Positions 1-6,845 of a stretch of 6,845 bases of DNA are shown in pieces. The notes under the pieces were generated by a model. It did not search any database. It saw nothing but the letters and a program-made list of their open reading frames with translations, and was not told the DNA's origin. Each line of letters opens with the position of its first letter. The first letter of the stretch is position 1. A program made the translations under genes and the position numbers. This DNA is from Bacteroidales bacterium (GTDB lineage: Bacteria; Bacteroidota; Bacteroidia; Bacteroidales; WRGA01). The DNA lies in assembly GCA_031279795.1 (NCBI GenBank), contig JAITHZ010000163.1, positions 1 to 6,845 on the forward strand. Reading direction: 5' to 3'.

Positions 1-1
1 A

Positions 2-67
2 AATATTAAAATAAGGGATGGTAAACTGCTGGTATACATGGCTACTAAGGGCGCTTTTGGAAAATAA
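2..67 (+). CDS. Possible 3' end of a convergent gene (partial, unidentified)
   Basis: A plus-strand frame is open from the left edge to a TAA at 65-67 and gives about 21 residues ending in VYMATKGAFGK. The piece is hydrophilic and lysine/glycine rich, like an ordinary protein C-terminus, and the DNA becomes AT-rich and stop-rich right after the stop. The other two plus frames close within the first 15 bases. If real, the gene would converge on the minus-strand operon that ends at 316. The fragment is too short to assign a family, and an open stretch of 21 codons can easily occur by chance. Confidence 0.3.
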   Translation, partial: NIKIRDGKLLVYMATKGAFGK

Positions 68-269
68 GGGTTGAGAGAACACGGATAACGTAAATGAAGT
101 AGATTTATTCGAAAAATACGACAAGTTAGTTTGCGCCACTTCCGAAGGTCTGAATTTATAGATAAAACCAATGGACGGTACTCTTTTTGTTCTCAGTATA
201 TATTTTTTTCATATCTATCTTTTGTTTTACTGGGTATTTTTTACAAGATTCATTTCTCTAAACTCCATA
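68..269. other. AT-rich intergenic stretch, no gene recognised
   Basis: Together with the flanking tail and hairpin this makes up about 315 bases without a complete gene. It has T-rich runs around 184-210 and 217-243 and stops in most frames. The only start-like item is an 18-codon minus-strand frame (ATG at 212-210, TAA at 158-156) with no ribosome binding site, which I do not call as a gene. I see no tRNA, no repeat array and no match to the Bacteroides promoter consensus (TTTG near -33, TAnnTTTG near -7) on either strand. Confidence 0.6.
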
Positions 270-302
270 TAACTCTGTGCAATCGTTTATTGCACAGAGT
301 TA
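270..302 (-). terminator. Perfect hairpin after the susD-like gene, probable transcript end
   Basis: Bases 270-283 (TAACTCTGTGCAAT) and 289-302 (ATTGCACAGAGTTA) are exact reverse complements, giving a 14-bp stem with a 5-base loop at 284-288. The stem begins 13 bases beyond the susD-like stop codon in the direction of transcription. No T-run follows immediately on either strand, so it is not a textbook intrinsic terminator; it may instead stabilise the 3' end of the mRNA after processing, or terminate both converging transcripts. The inverted repeat is seen directly; its role is inferred from position. Confidence 0.65.
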
Positions 303-315
303 CGAGTCAGTTGAG

Positions 316-2112
316 TTATTCCCAGAGAGGGAGGTACCATTTTTCTTCCGTGCTCAGGTCGGGAGCGGCGATTCCGGAACGGGCGAATTTTTGGGCGATG
401 TTTTCATTCCAGAGGAAATGCGTTCCGGCTCCGGGCATTTCCCTGTTCAGGCGGCGGGCAACGCGCACCAGGTCGCCCCAGCGGTTGCCTTCGAATCCGA
501 GTTCCAGGGCGGCTTCGCGAATAATCATTTTTTCGATGAACAAAATCGAATCCTGTCTGGTGGTAATTTCTTCGGGCAGGGCGATGTTGGGCAAATTAGC
601 TCGTCCGCGCACGCCGCCATTGTAGCGCCACGGGGCGCGAATGTAGGGCTGGTCGATGTAGCGAGCGTCGAAATAGTAGGGTTCGGGATAAGGCTGTCCG
701 GCGCCATAGCTGCTGAACGACACGGAATCGCCACGATAGGAGCTTCCGTCGGGTTTCGTCCACCGGAAGGCGGCGCCGCCTATTCCGTCGTTTACCAGCG
801 CCCAAGCCAGGCGTGGATAGCCGGCGCGGTTGGCGGCTTCGGCGTAACGCAGATGCAGCATGGCGGCGCGATACAGAAACCAGTTGCCGCAATTCCCGCT
901 GGATGAGCCGACTACGGCTTCGGCCAGATAGGAATATTTCCGGATGTGGTTTTGGTCGCCGAATTTGTTGAAGGCGCCGGTCAATCCCCGTGCGTCAAAC
1001 GGGTATCCGTTGCGTTGCGTTTCGCTGCCCCAGATGTCATCTACCGCATAGTCGGAGGGCTTCAGGTAATAGGTGCCGCCACGATTGACTGGATCGAACA
1101 GTTTCGACAATGTAAATTGGGGAGCAAACTTTGTGTCGTAGGCAACAAACCAGAGTAATTCTTCGAGCGACGCACGGTCTGTGGTTGTGGAAAGAAAGAT
1201 ATTCGCCCATGCATTGTAGAACGAATCGGCGTCGTCGTTTTTGTCGCGGAGGTAAAGGACGGAAAACCAGTCTACGGTACCAGTGCCGCTCCATGCGTCG
1301 GTATACAGCCGGTACGGGCGTGAATTGTCCCGATTGCTGGCCGCTTCGTTTTCGCCTTTCGACAGGATCTCGCGGTAAATGCGGACGGCTTTTTCGTATT
1401 CGTTGTTATAGAGATACAAATCGCCAAGCAGACATTTTTTCTGGATGAAGAACGGCGTAAGCGAATAGCCGTCTACCGTACCAGTCACTAATTTCGACAG
1501 GCGGTAATCTTCCAGCGTTGGCAGGTTTTCCATCACGCGAATCAGTTCCGGAATCAGGTTTTCCGGCGTCAGCACGTTTTGCCGGTATTTGTCCAAATCT
1601 TCCAGCGCAATAATCGGTTCGACGATGTACGGCACATTTCCGAATAGATTGCTCAATTGCAGATAAATCCAGCAGCGCAGCGCAGCCACGTCGGAATAAC
1701 GTTCATTGTATTCGTGGTCTGTCAGGCGGTTGGAAGCGAACATCCGGTCATAATTGTGCAGCATGTCGTTACACGTTTGGATAACGCTGTAGAAGTTAGA
1801 CACGTTCGCCCACCGGTTGTCTGTCGTGGGAATGTTCAGGTTGATTTCTTCCAAATCGGTGGAGGCATTTTCGGTAACGTCCATCAGGTCGGCTTTCAGT
1901 TCATTCAGCACCACCACCTGTTCGGCCAGTCCCATAAACTGGCCGTACAGTCCCAGTACAGCGGCGTCGGCATCATCTACGCCAGCATAAAAATCCTCGT
2001 AAGCCACCACTTCGTCCGGCGCAACGTCGGTGCAGGCGGAAAAAGAGAGCGGTGCGATGCATGATACGCAAATCGCAATACGTAAAAAATGTATGAATGA
2101 TATTTTTTTCAT
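316..2112 (-). CDS. SusD/RagB-like surface glycan-binding lipoprotein
   Basis: This is a 598-residue outer-membrane lipoprotein of the SusD/RagB family, which caps the SusC transporter and helps capture glycans or other nutrients at the cell surface. The N-terminus has a basic start (MKK), a hydrophobic stretch and a lipobox-like SFSAC with the lipid-accepting Cys at residue 27; Phe at -3 is slightly atypical. The N-terminal helical part shows the family pattern YSVIQTCNDMLHNYDRMF (about 108-125) and ALRCWIYLQLSNLFGNVPY (about 144-162), typical of the TPR-like core. The C-terminal part has the hallmark AALELGFEGNRWGDLVRVAR (about 534-553). Length is usual for the family and the frame is intact. 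It starts 19 bases after the SusC-like stop, with an A-rich leader (AACTGAAA) rather than a strong Shine-Dalgarno, so it is surely cotranscribed. It is the last gene of the operon and is followed by the hairpin at 270-302. Substrate cannot be inferred. Confidence 0.95.
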   Translation of the reverse strand: MKKISFIHFLRIAICVSCIAPLSFSACTDVAPDEVVAYEDFYAGVDDADAAVLGLYGQFMGLAEQVVVLNELKADLMDVTENASTDLEEINLNIPTTDNRWANVSNFYSVIQTCNDMLHNYDRMFASNRLTDHEYNERYSDVAALRCWIYLQLSNLFGNVPYIVEPIIALEDLDKYRQNVLTPENLIPELIRVMENLPTLEDYRLSKLVTGTVDGYSLTPFFIQKKCLLGDLYLYNNEYEKAVRIYREILSKGENEAASNRDNSRPYRLYTDAWSGTGTVDWFSVLYLRDKNDDADSFYNAWANIFLSTTTDRASLEELLWFVAYDTKFAPQFTLSKLFDPVNRGGTYYLKPSDYAVDDIWGSETQRNGYPFDARGLTGAFNKFGDQNHIRKYSYLAEAVVGSSSGNCGNWFLYRAAMLHLRYAEAANRAGYPRLAWALVNDGIGGAAFRWTKPDGSSYRGDSVSFSSYGAGQPYPEPYYFDARYIDQPYIRAPWRYNGGVRGRANLPNIALPEEITTRQDSILFIEKMIIREAALELGFEGNRWGDLVRVARRLNREMPGAGTHFLWNENIAQKFARSGIAAPDLSTEEKWYLPLWE

Positions 2113-2131
2113 TTTCAGTTCAATTATAATG

Positions 2132-5100
2132 TTACAAAGCTAATTTCAATCCGAGCGACAGGGTACGCGGCTGCGGGACAAAGCAAGCGTCAATACCGTA
2201 ATACAGCGGGTTTTCGCCTAAAGAAAATTCAGTGTCCAACCCTTTGTATTTCGTCAGGGTAAACAGGTTTTCGCCCGTAAAGAACAGCACACAGTCCTGA
2301 ATCAGTTTCCATTTCAGATTCAAGTCATACGACAAGGTAATATTTTTCATTTTCAGATACGAACCATCTTCAATCCAGCGGTCGCAAAAGCGGGAATTGC
2401 CCATCGGATCGCCATATACAGCGCGAGGAATTGCCGTCTGGTCGCCTTCGTATCTCCATCGGTTCAACGTCGATTTCGCCTGGTTGTCAAATGAGGAAAG
2501 GCTTTCCGTCTGGGCGCGTGTGTAGTTGTACACGTCGTTGCCCAGCGAATACGTCATCAGTGTATTCAATGTAAACTGTTTGAATTTGAAAATATTGGAA
2601 ATGGAGCCAAAGATATCGGGATTCGGGTCGCCAATTACGACACGGTCTTTTTCGTCAATCAAGTCGTCGCCGTTTTGATTTACAAACCGTACATCGCCTG
2701 CTTGAAACGGCTTTTTCACAAGCCCTTGCAGGATGTTCAGCCCATCTTGAGCCGCTTCGTCGTTTGTGGCATAAACGCCGTTGGTCTGATAGCCGTAGAA
2801 TTTCCCAATTGCTTGGCCTTCTTTTGTTTGTATTGTGGCTCCCAGCACATCGGTCAGGTATTCCCTTCCACCTAAATCAAGCGCTTCGTTTTTGTATCTG
2901 GAAAGCATCAGCCCAAAATCCCATTTGAAAGTTCTGTCCACAATGCGCGCGTTCAATCCTATTTCAAAGCCAGTATTGCGCATGGATCCAGCATTGGTGA
3001 TATAGCGGTCGAATCCGGTGAGACGACTGGGCGTGACAAATAAAATCATGTCGCTGACGGTATTGGAATAGACGTCGAAACTCAAGTTGATTCGTTCCTT
3101 GAGAACCGAAATGTCCAGACCGGCGTTCAAGCGCGAGGTTGTTTCCGGTTTCAGATGCGTATTGACCAGATTTCCGCGAATCAAACCGTATGCGCCCAGC
3201 AAGTTTTGCGGACGATAATACTGGATACCATTGTAGTTGCCAATGTCGTCGTTACCGGAAGTACCATATCCTGTGCGGAGTTTCAGCAAATCAATTCCCG
3301 ACAGATCCTTAAACCATTCCTCCCCGCTCAACAGCCAGCAAAGCGAAGCTGAATAAAATGGCAAGAAAGCGCTCGTTTCGCTGCCATAACGCGAAGAAGC
3401 GTCGGCAGAAGCCGAGATATTCAGGAAATATTTGTCTTTCAGTGCATAATCCACGTTTCCATAAATTGACATCCAGTTCCAGTTACCGATATTTCCGCCG
3501 GTTTGCCGCAGTATCGCCACTCCATACTGAATGGATTTGAAGTCGTCGGAGCTGGAATTGTACCCCTTGCCCCAGTCGTTTTCCGAAGCATTTGTCTGAT
3601 AGCGAGCGCCCAGACGCGCCGTCAGCCGGTGGTCGGCGCCAAGCCGCGTCTTGTAGTCGGCATGCAAGTCGCCATAGAGTGAAAACAGACGGTCGACGCG
3701 GTGTTGCGATTCATTGCTCACAATGGAGGTCGACAGATTTTCGAAAGCCACTCCCACGCTGGGATAGAATGTTTTTTCGCGTTCTTTGTTGAAATTCAAA
3801 CCCACTAATCCACTCAAATCGAAATGCTGGTTGATTTTCCATGCAAGTTCAAACGAGCCGAAAAAACGGTAATTGATATTGAGCATCGAAATACTGTTGG
3901 CCAGCGCATACGGATTGCTGTTTCCGAAAATGTCGGTTGGTTCGATATTCGGAGAAATCTTTCCTTCGGCATTATACACATGCGAGGTGGTAAATGGCGC
4001 TTTTATCAGCGATGCGAATATGGGATTGACATAACGGTTTGCACCTTCATTTGTCAATTGTTTATTTCCGTAAACGAAACTCATGTTGGCTAACACCTTG
4101 ACCGTTTGCGACAATTTGATTTCGGAATTGAACCGCGTATTGAACCGTTGAAAATGTGTATCTTTCAATGTTCCGCTTTGATCCAGATAACCCAGCGAAA
4201 GCATGTAAATTGCCACATCGTCGCCTCCCGAAACGTTCAGGTAATAATCCTGGTTGATGCTGGCGCTGTTGTAGATTTCATTTTGCCAGTTTGTATTGTG
4301 ATTGTAGCGGTAATAATCTACATTTCCTTCATATCCCCACGTTTGCTGCACGGGGATGCGATTGTCGAAAAACGGTAACTGACCAATCGCCGAAGTTGAA
4401 GCGTCGGGATAGGCAGTTCGGATCATTTCCCAAAGCAGATTCTTGTGTTCAACTGCATTTAAAACAGGTAATTGCCAGGGTTCGAAATTAACTCCAAAGT
4501 GTGCGTGCGCATTGATTTTCGTTTCCAATCCTTTAGCTTTCAGCGTCTTGACAAGCACTACGCCATTAGCGCCCTTTACGCCATAAAGAGCGAGACCATC
4601 TTTGAGCACGGTGATGCTTTCGATGTCTTTCGGGTCGATGGATGCGAGCGGATTGGCGTAATAGTTGCCAATGAGCGACGAAGCGTAGGAGGTGTTTTCG
4701 TAAGGCATTCCGTCGATAATGAACAGCGGCATGACGCCTGCGTTCATCGTATTGAACCCGCGCAGGTACATGCTGGAGCCGTTTCCGGGCATTCCAGAAC
4801 GGGGAACAACGTTGATACCGGCAGCATATCCCTGCAACAGGATGTCGGGCGTTGTGGCCACGCTCAGGTTATTGTCTTCGGCTACCGTATTCCATGCGTA
4901 TGGAATGGACAGGGAAGAAGATTCTCCTAAAGGTGTAACTACGTCTCTCACCGAGCCTTTGTAACCGGTTTCGTGCAGGTCGAGGTCAATCAGGTTGCGG
5001 CCGCGCACGGAGATTTCGCGTCGGGCATAACCGAATCCGGCGATTTCCAGTATTGCATTCCCGTTTGGAACTTTAATCGAATAATTGCCATTGTCCTCTG

Positions 5101-5485
5101 AAATAGCGGAAGAAAATTCTGCTACATTGATGTTGACGCCAGCCAGCGGTTTTCCGGTAGCTGCATCTTTCACTGTTCCGGAGACTGTCAATGACTGCGA
5201 TTTCAATACGGTTGAAACATTCGCCTCCGCAGCCACTTCTTTTGACTGATGACCGATATAGCTGACAGTCAATTTTTCTACCGAAACCGGAACGTCAAAC
5301 GAATAGTTGCCGTCCAGGTCGGTAACAGTTCCGACGGATGCACCTTTGGCCGTAACCTGGGCGCTGACGACAGGCTCGCCCGACGCATCGACAACCGTTC
5401 CTGATACTCGCTTGTTTTGCGCATAAGCTATGCATAAGCCCGCAAACAAGCTGATGATAAGTAAAGTCAATTTCTTGCTTTTCAT
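2132..5485 (-). CDS. SusC/RagA-type TonB-dependent outer-membrane transporter
   Basis: This 1117-residue protein imports oligosaccharides or other ligands across the outer membrane using TonB energy. Residues 1-22 form a Sec signal peptide (MKSKK, hydrophobic core, cleavage near AYA/Q). Two tandem carboxypeptidase-D-regulatory-like beta domains follow: about 27-97 (VSGTVVDASGEPVVSAQVTA ... TVTDLDGNYSF) and about 101-170 (VSGTVKDAATGKPLAGVNIN ... SEDNGNYSIKVP). A linker with DVVTPLG (181-187) sits where a TonB box is expected. The plug (about 195-315) contains LRGFNTMNAG, PLFIIDGMPY and DPKDIESITVLKDG...YGVKGANGVVLV. The rest is the 22-strand-type barrel, including NTNWQNEIYN, the conserved YLKMKNITLSY near the end and the terminal strand PQPRTLSLGLKLAL. 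The frame is complete and of normal length. The gene begins 28 bases after the fasciclin gene stop and ends 19 bases before the susD-like start. Family assignment is firm; substrate is unknown. Confidence 0.97.
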   Translation of the reverse strand: MKSKKLTLLIISLFAGLCIAYAQNKRVSGTVVDASGEPVVSAQVTAKGASVGTVTDLDGNYSFDVPVSVEKLTVSYIGHQSKEVAAEANVSTVLKSQSLTVSGTVKDAATGKPLAGVNINVAEFSSAISEDNGNYSIKVPNGNAILEIAGFGYARREISVRGRNLIDLDLHETGYKGSVRDVVTPLGESSSLSIPYAWNTVAEDNNLSVATTPDILLQGYAAGINVVPRSGMPGNGSSMYLRGFNTMNAGVMPLFIIDGMPYENTSYASSLIGNYYANPLASIDPKDIESITVLKDGLALYGVKGANGVVLVKTLKAKGLETKINAHAHFGVNFEPWQLPVLNAVEHKNLLWEMIRTAYPDASTSAIGQLPFFDNRIPVQQTWGYEGNVDYYRYNHNTNWQNEIYNSASINQDYYLNVSGGDDVAIYMLSLGYLDQSGTLKDTHFQRFNTRFNSEIKLSQTVKVLANMSFVYGNKQLTNEGANRYVNPIFASLIKAPFTTSHVYNAEGKISPNIEPTDIFGNSNPYALANSISMLNINYRFFGSFELAWKINQHFDLSGLVGLNFNKEREKTFYPSVGVAFENLSTSIVSNESQHRVDRLFSLYGDLHADYKTRLGADHRLTARLGARYQTNASENDWGKGYNSSSDDFKSIQYGVAILRQTGGNIGNWNWMSIYGNVDYALKDKYFLNISASADASSRYGSETSAFLPFYSASLCWLLSGEEWFKDLSGIDLLKLRTGYGTSGNDDIGNYNGIQYYRPQNLLGAYGLIRGNLVNTHLKPETTSRLNAGLDISVLKERINLSFDVYSNTVSDMILFVTPSRLTGFDRYITNAGSMRNTGFEIGLNARIVDRTFKWDFGLMLSRYKNEALDLGGREYLTDVLGATIQTKEGQAIGKFYGYQTNGVYATNDEAAQDGLNILQGLVKKPFQAGDVRFVNQNGDDLIDEKDRVVIGDPNPDIFGSISNIFKFKQFTLNTLMTYSLGNDVYNYTRAQTESLSSFDNQAKSTLNRWRYEGDQTAIPRAVYGDPMGNSRFCDRWIEDGSYLKMKNITLSYDLNLKWKLIQDCVLFFTGENLFTLTKYKGLDTEFSLGENPLYYGIDACFVPQPRTLSLGLKLAL

Positions 5486-5513
5486 TCTAAATTCTTTTAA
5501 ATAATTTCATGTA

Positions 5514-6845
5514 TTAGTCGTTTGTATCTACCAGCGGCACCAGCTTGATGTAATCCAGAAACATGACGCCCGAATTGGCATTGATTTCTCTTGGCGTATT
5601 GGCTACAAAAAACGTAGCCTTTCCGTAAGACGGACAAATCAGCTTGTACTGATCGCCGAACTGGTCGCTGCCCGTATAAGGCTCGTTCAGGACGTAAATC
5701 CCAGCAGGGGTTGTCGCAATGGTATAACGCGTCAGTTGCGATTCTTCGAAAACGCCGGCAACAGACTTAGCAGCCAGTATGGTATTCGTGCTGAAATTGT
5801 TTACAACTGTAGCATCCGACTTGCGTTCCAGTGCAGCCTCGCCTGGCAAACTGACGAACAGCTTCTGTTCCAGTATCATTGGTTGCTGAAGGGTGTCTGT
5901 AAAATCCGTGTAATGTTTTTCGATGTCGTCGAAAGCCATCCAGTAAATTTCGTAGGCTGTAGAGTAGAGCGTCGGCTCGTAGCTCAAATAGGCGTTTGAC
6001 AGATTGTTTGCAATGTTGTCGTTATCGCGGTATTTAGTATTGTACGAAAATGTTACGGAAGAATGGATGATGGAATCGCCCGTTTCGTCATAGGTGTCGT
6101 ATTCGACGGTGTTTCGGGTAATACCTTTCAGCATCATGTCCATGCCTCCGTTTGCCCAGCTGCGGTAGCGTCGCGCCCAGGCGTTGTCGTTGCTGGCGTA
6201 GCGTGACACATAATCTTCGGCTTCAATAATCTGCGTTTTGATTTTATTTTCGTAGATTTTGATGTCGGCGCTGCTCACTTTGTAAACAAGGCCATTCGAA
6301 GCCTGGTACGTTTCCCGTATGTTGGCAGGGTCAATATCAACCAGCAAATCTTTCACCGACTCGAAACGTCCGGCCTGCGTTACAGGCTGATATTTCAGCA
6401 GCAGGTCGGAAGCCAGTTCTGTAGCCACAGTCAGTTCCTGCTGTTGTGCATCGGGCGTCAGATAATACTTGCTGTATTTTTCCTTCAACAGACTCAGCGC
6501 GTCATTATCCAGCAAAATACATGTAAACAGTTGATTTTCATCAGTAAGCGGATAGTCTTGTAAAAAGTTGTTGTGCATGGTCCACACTGTGTCGTAAACC
6601 GGACGGCCTTGTATGTCCACACCCGTTTGCACGCTTTTGCTCATGTCCATCACTTCCTTGTCGTAGGAACGGATCAGGCTGATCTGGTCGTATCCCGTTT
6701 GCGTAAGCAGATATTCCCAGATGTTCATGCGATCGGTAATGATGGCGTCAATAATGTGAATCACACCATTCAGACCGGCAATATTCGACAGCGTCACGTT
6801 GGCGCCAGAAATGACCGAACCGGTTACATGCACCTTTTTTCCGTT
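5514..6845 (-). CDS. Fasciclin (FAS1) domain protein, 5' end cut by window edge
   Basis: About 443 C-terminal residues are present. A GTG at 6833-6831 could be read as a start, but the frame stays open to the edge (N-G-K-K before it) and the GTG lies inside a domain, so the true start is outside. Counting that Val as residue 1, positions 1-33 are the end of a FAS1 domain, with the conserved GLNGVIHIIDAII. Residues about 34-190 look like a second, divergent FAS1 domain (NIWEYLLTQTGYDQISLI ... QLFTCILLDNDAL ... ASNGLVYKVSSADI). Residues about 200-439 resemble a beta-sandwich: it opens with IIEAEDYVSRY and closes with MFLDYIKLVPL, features common in carbohydrate-binding jelly-roll modules. FAS1 domains mediate adhesion or ligand binding. 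As the gene upstream of susC/susD it is probably a surface lipoprotein, but the signal peptide is not visible. The FAS1 call is firm for the first domain, moderate for the second and tentative for the sandwich. Confidence 0.87.
   Translation of the reverse strand, partial: NGKKVHVTGSVISGANVTLSNIAGLNGVIHIIDAIITDRMNIWEYLLTQTGYDQISLIRSYDKEVMDMSKSVQTGVDIQGRPVYDTVWTMHNNFLQDYPLTDENQLFTCILLDNDALSLLKEKYSKYYLTPDAQQQELTVATELASDLLLKYQPVTQAGRFESVKDLLVDIDPANIRETYQASNGLVYKVSSADIKIYENKIKTQIIEAEDYVSRYASNDNAWARRYRSWANGGMDMMLKGITRNTVEYDTYDETGDSIIHSSVTFSYNTKYRDNDNIANNLSNAYLSYEPTLYSTAYEIYWMAFDDIEKHYTDFTDTLQQPMILEQKLFVSLPGEAALERKSDATVVNNFSTNTILAAKSVAGVFEESQLTRYTIATTPAGIYVLNEPYTGSDQFGDQYKLICPSYGKATFFVANTPREINANSGVMFLDYIKLVPLVDTND

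Noticed and set aside
156..212. Minus-strand 18-codon frame beginning MKKIYTENKK downstream of the hairpin
   Set aside because: It is very short, has no Shine-Dalgarno or recognisable promoter, and sits in AT-rich spacer where A-rich starts occur by chance; it could be a gene remnant but nothing supports that.
131..625. Plus-strand frame of 164 codons running from the intergenic region into the susD-like gene
   Set aside because: It starts at a TTG without a ribosome binding site, and its second half is antisense to susD; the composition changes abruptly at the boundary, so it is not a real gene.
277..906. Long plus-strand open frame of 209 codons opposite the susD-like gene
   Set aside because: It lies wholly or largely antisense to a well-supported SusD-family gene, starts inside the hairpin, and its translation resembles no protein family; it is a by-product of codon use on the other strand.
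2105..2356. 14-base direct repeat (TTTTTCATTTTCAG) at 2105-2118 and 2343-2356
   Set aside because: One copy is the susD-like start region and the other encodes the conserved LKMKN of the SusC barrel; both are A-rich coding or start sequence on the minus strand, so the match is best explained by chance.
4472..4964. Overlapping plus-strand frames opposite the SusC plug region
   Set aside because: They are antisense to highly conserved SusC plug sequence and show no family features.
1..6845. CRISPR arrays, insertion sequences, tRNA or rRNA genes, riboswitches
   Set aside because: I saw no regularly spaced repeats, no transposase-like frame with terminal inverted repeats, no cloverleaf and no rRNA-like sequence in the window.

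Overview
The window looks like part of a chromosome from the phylum Bacteroidota, most likely order Bacteroidales. This rests on a SusC-type TonB-dependent outer-membrane transporter followed by a SusD-type lipoprotein, the weak A-rich translation starts with no clear Shine-Dalgarno, and a mid-range base composition with AT-rich intergenic DNA. Genus and glycan substrate cannot be read from the sequence.

Layout, all main genes on the minus strand and so read right to left: (1) the 3' part of a gene for a fasciclin (FAS1) repeat protein, 5514-6845, running off the right edge; (2) a complete susC-like gene, 2132-5485, encoding 1117 residues with a signal peptide, two tandem carboxypeptidase-D-regulatory-like domains, a plug and a beta-barrel; (3) a complete susD-like gene, 316-2112, encoding a 598-residue lipoprotein. 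The gaps are only 28 and 19 bases, so the three almost certainly form one operon whose promoter lies beyond the right edge. A perfect 14-bp inverted repeat at 270-302, just past the susD stop, is the likely 3' end of the transcript.

The left 315 bases are AT-rich and hold no complete gene. A short open frame at 2-67 on the plus strand could be the tail of a convergent gene.

Working model: SusC and SusD form the usual lidded outer-membrane uptake complex. The fasciclin protein, with a C-terminal region that resembles a carbohydrate-binding beta-sandwich, is probably a third surface component that captures ligand or contacts the matrix. No glycoside hydrolase, sulfatase, sensor or anti-sigma gene is in view, so the substrate is unknown. 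I found no convincing wholly new system. The most interesting points are the fasciclin-first operon order, the divergent double-domain fasciclin protein, the tandem N-terminal domains of SusC and the terminal hairpin without a U-tract.
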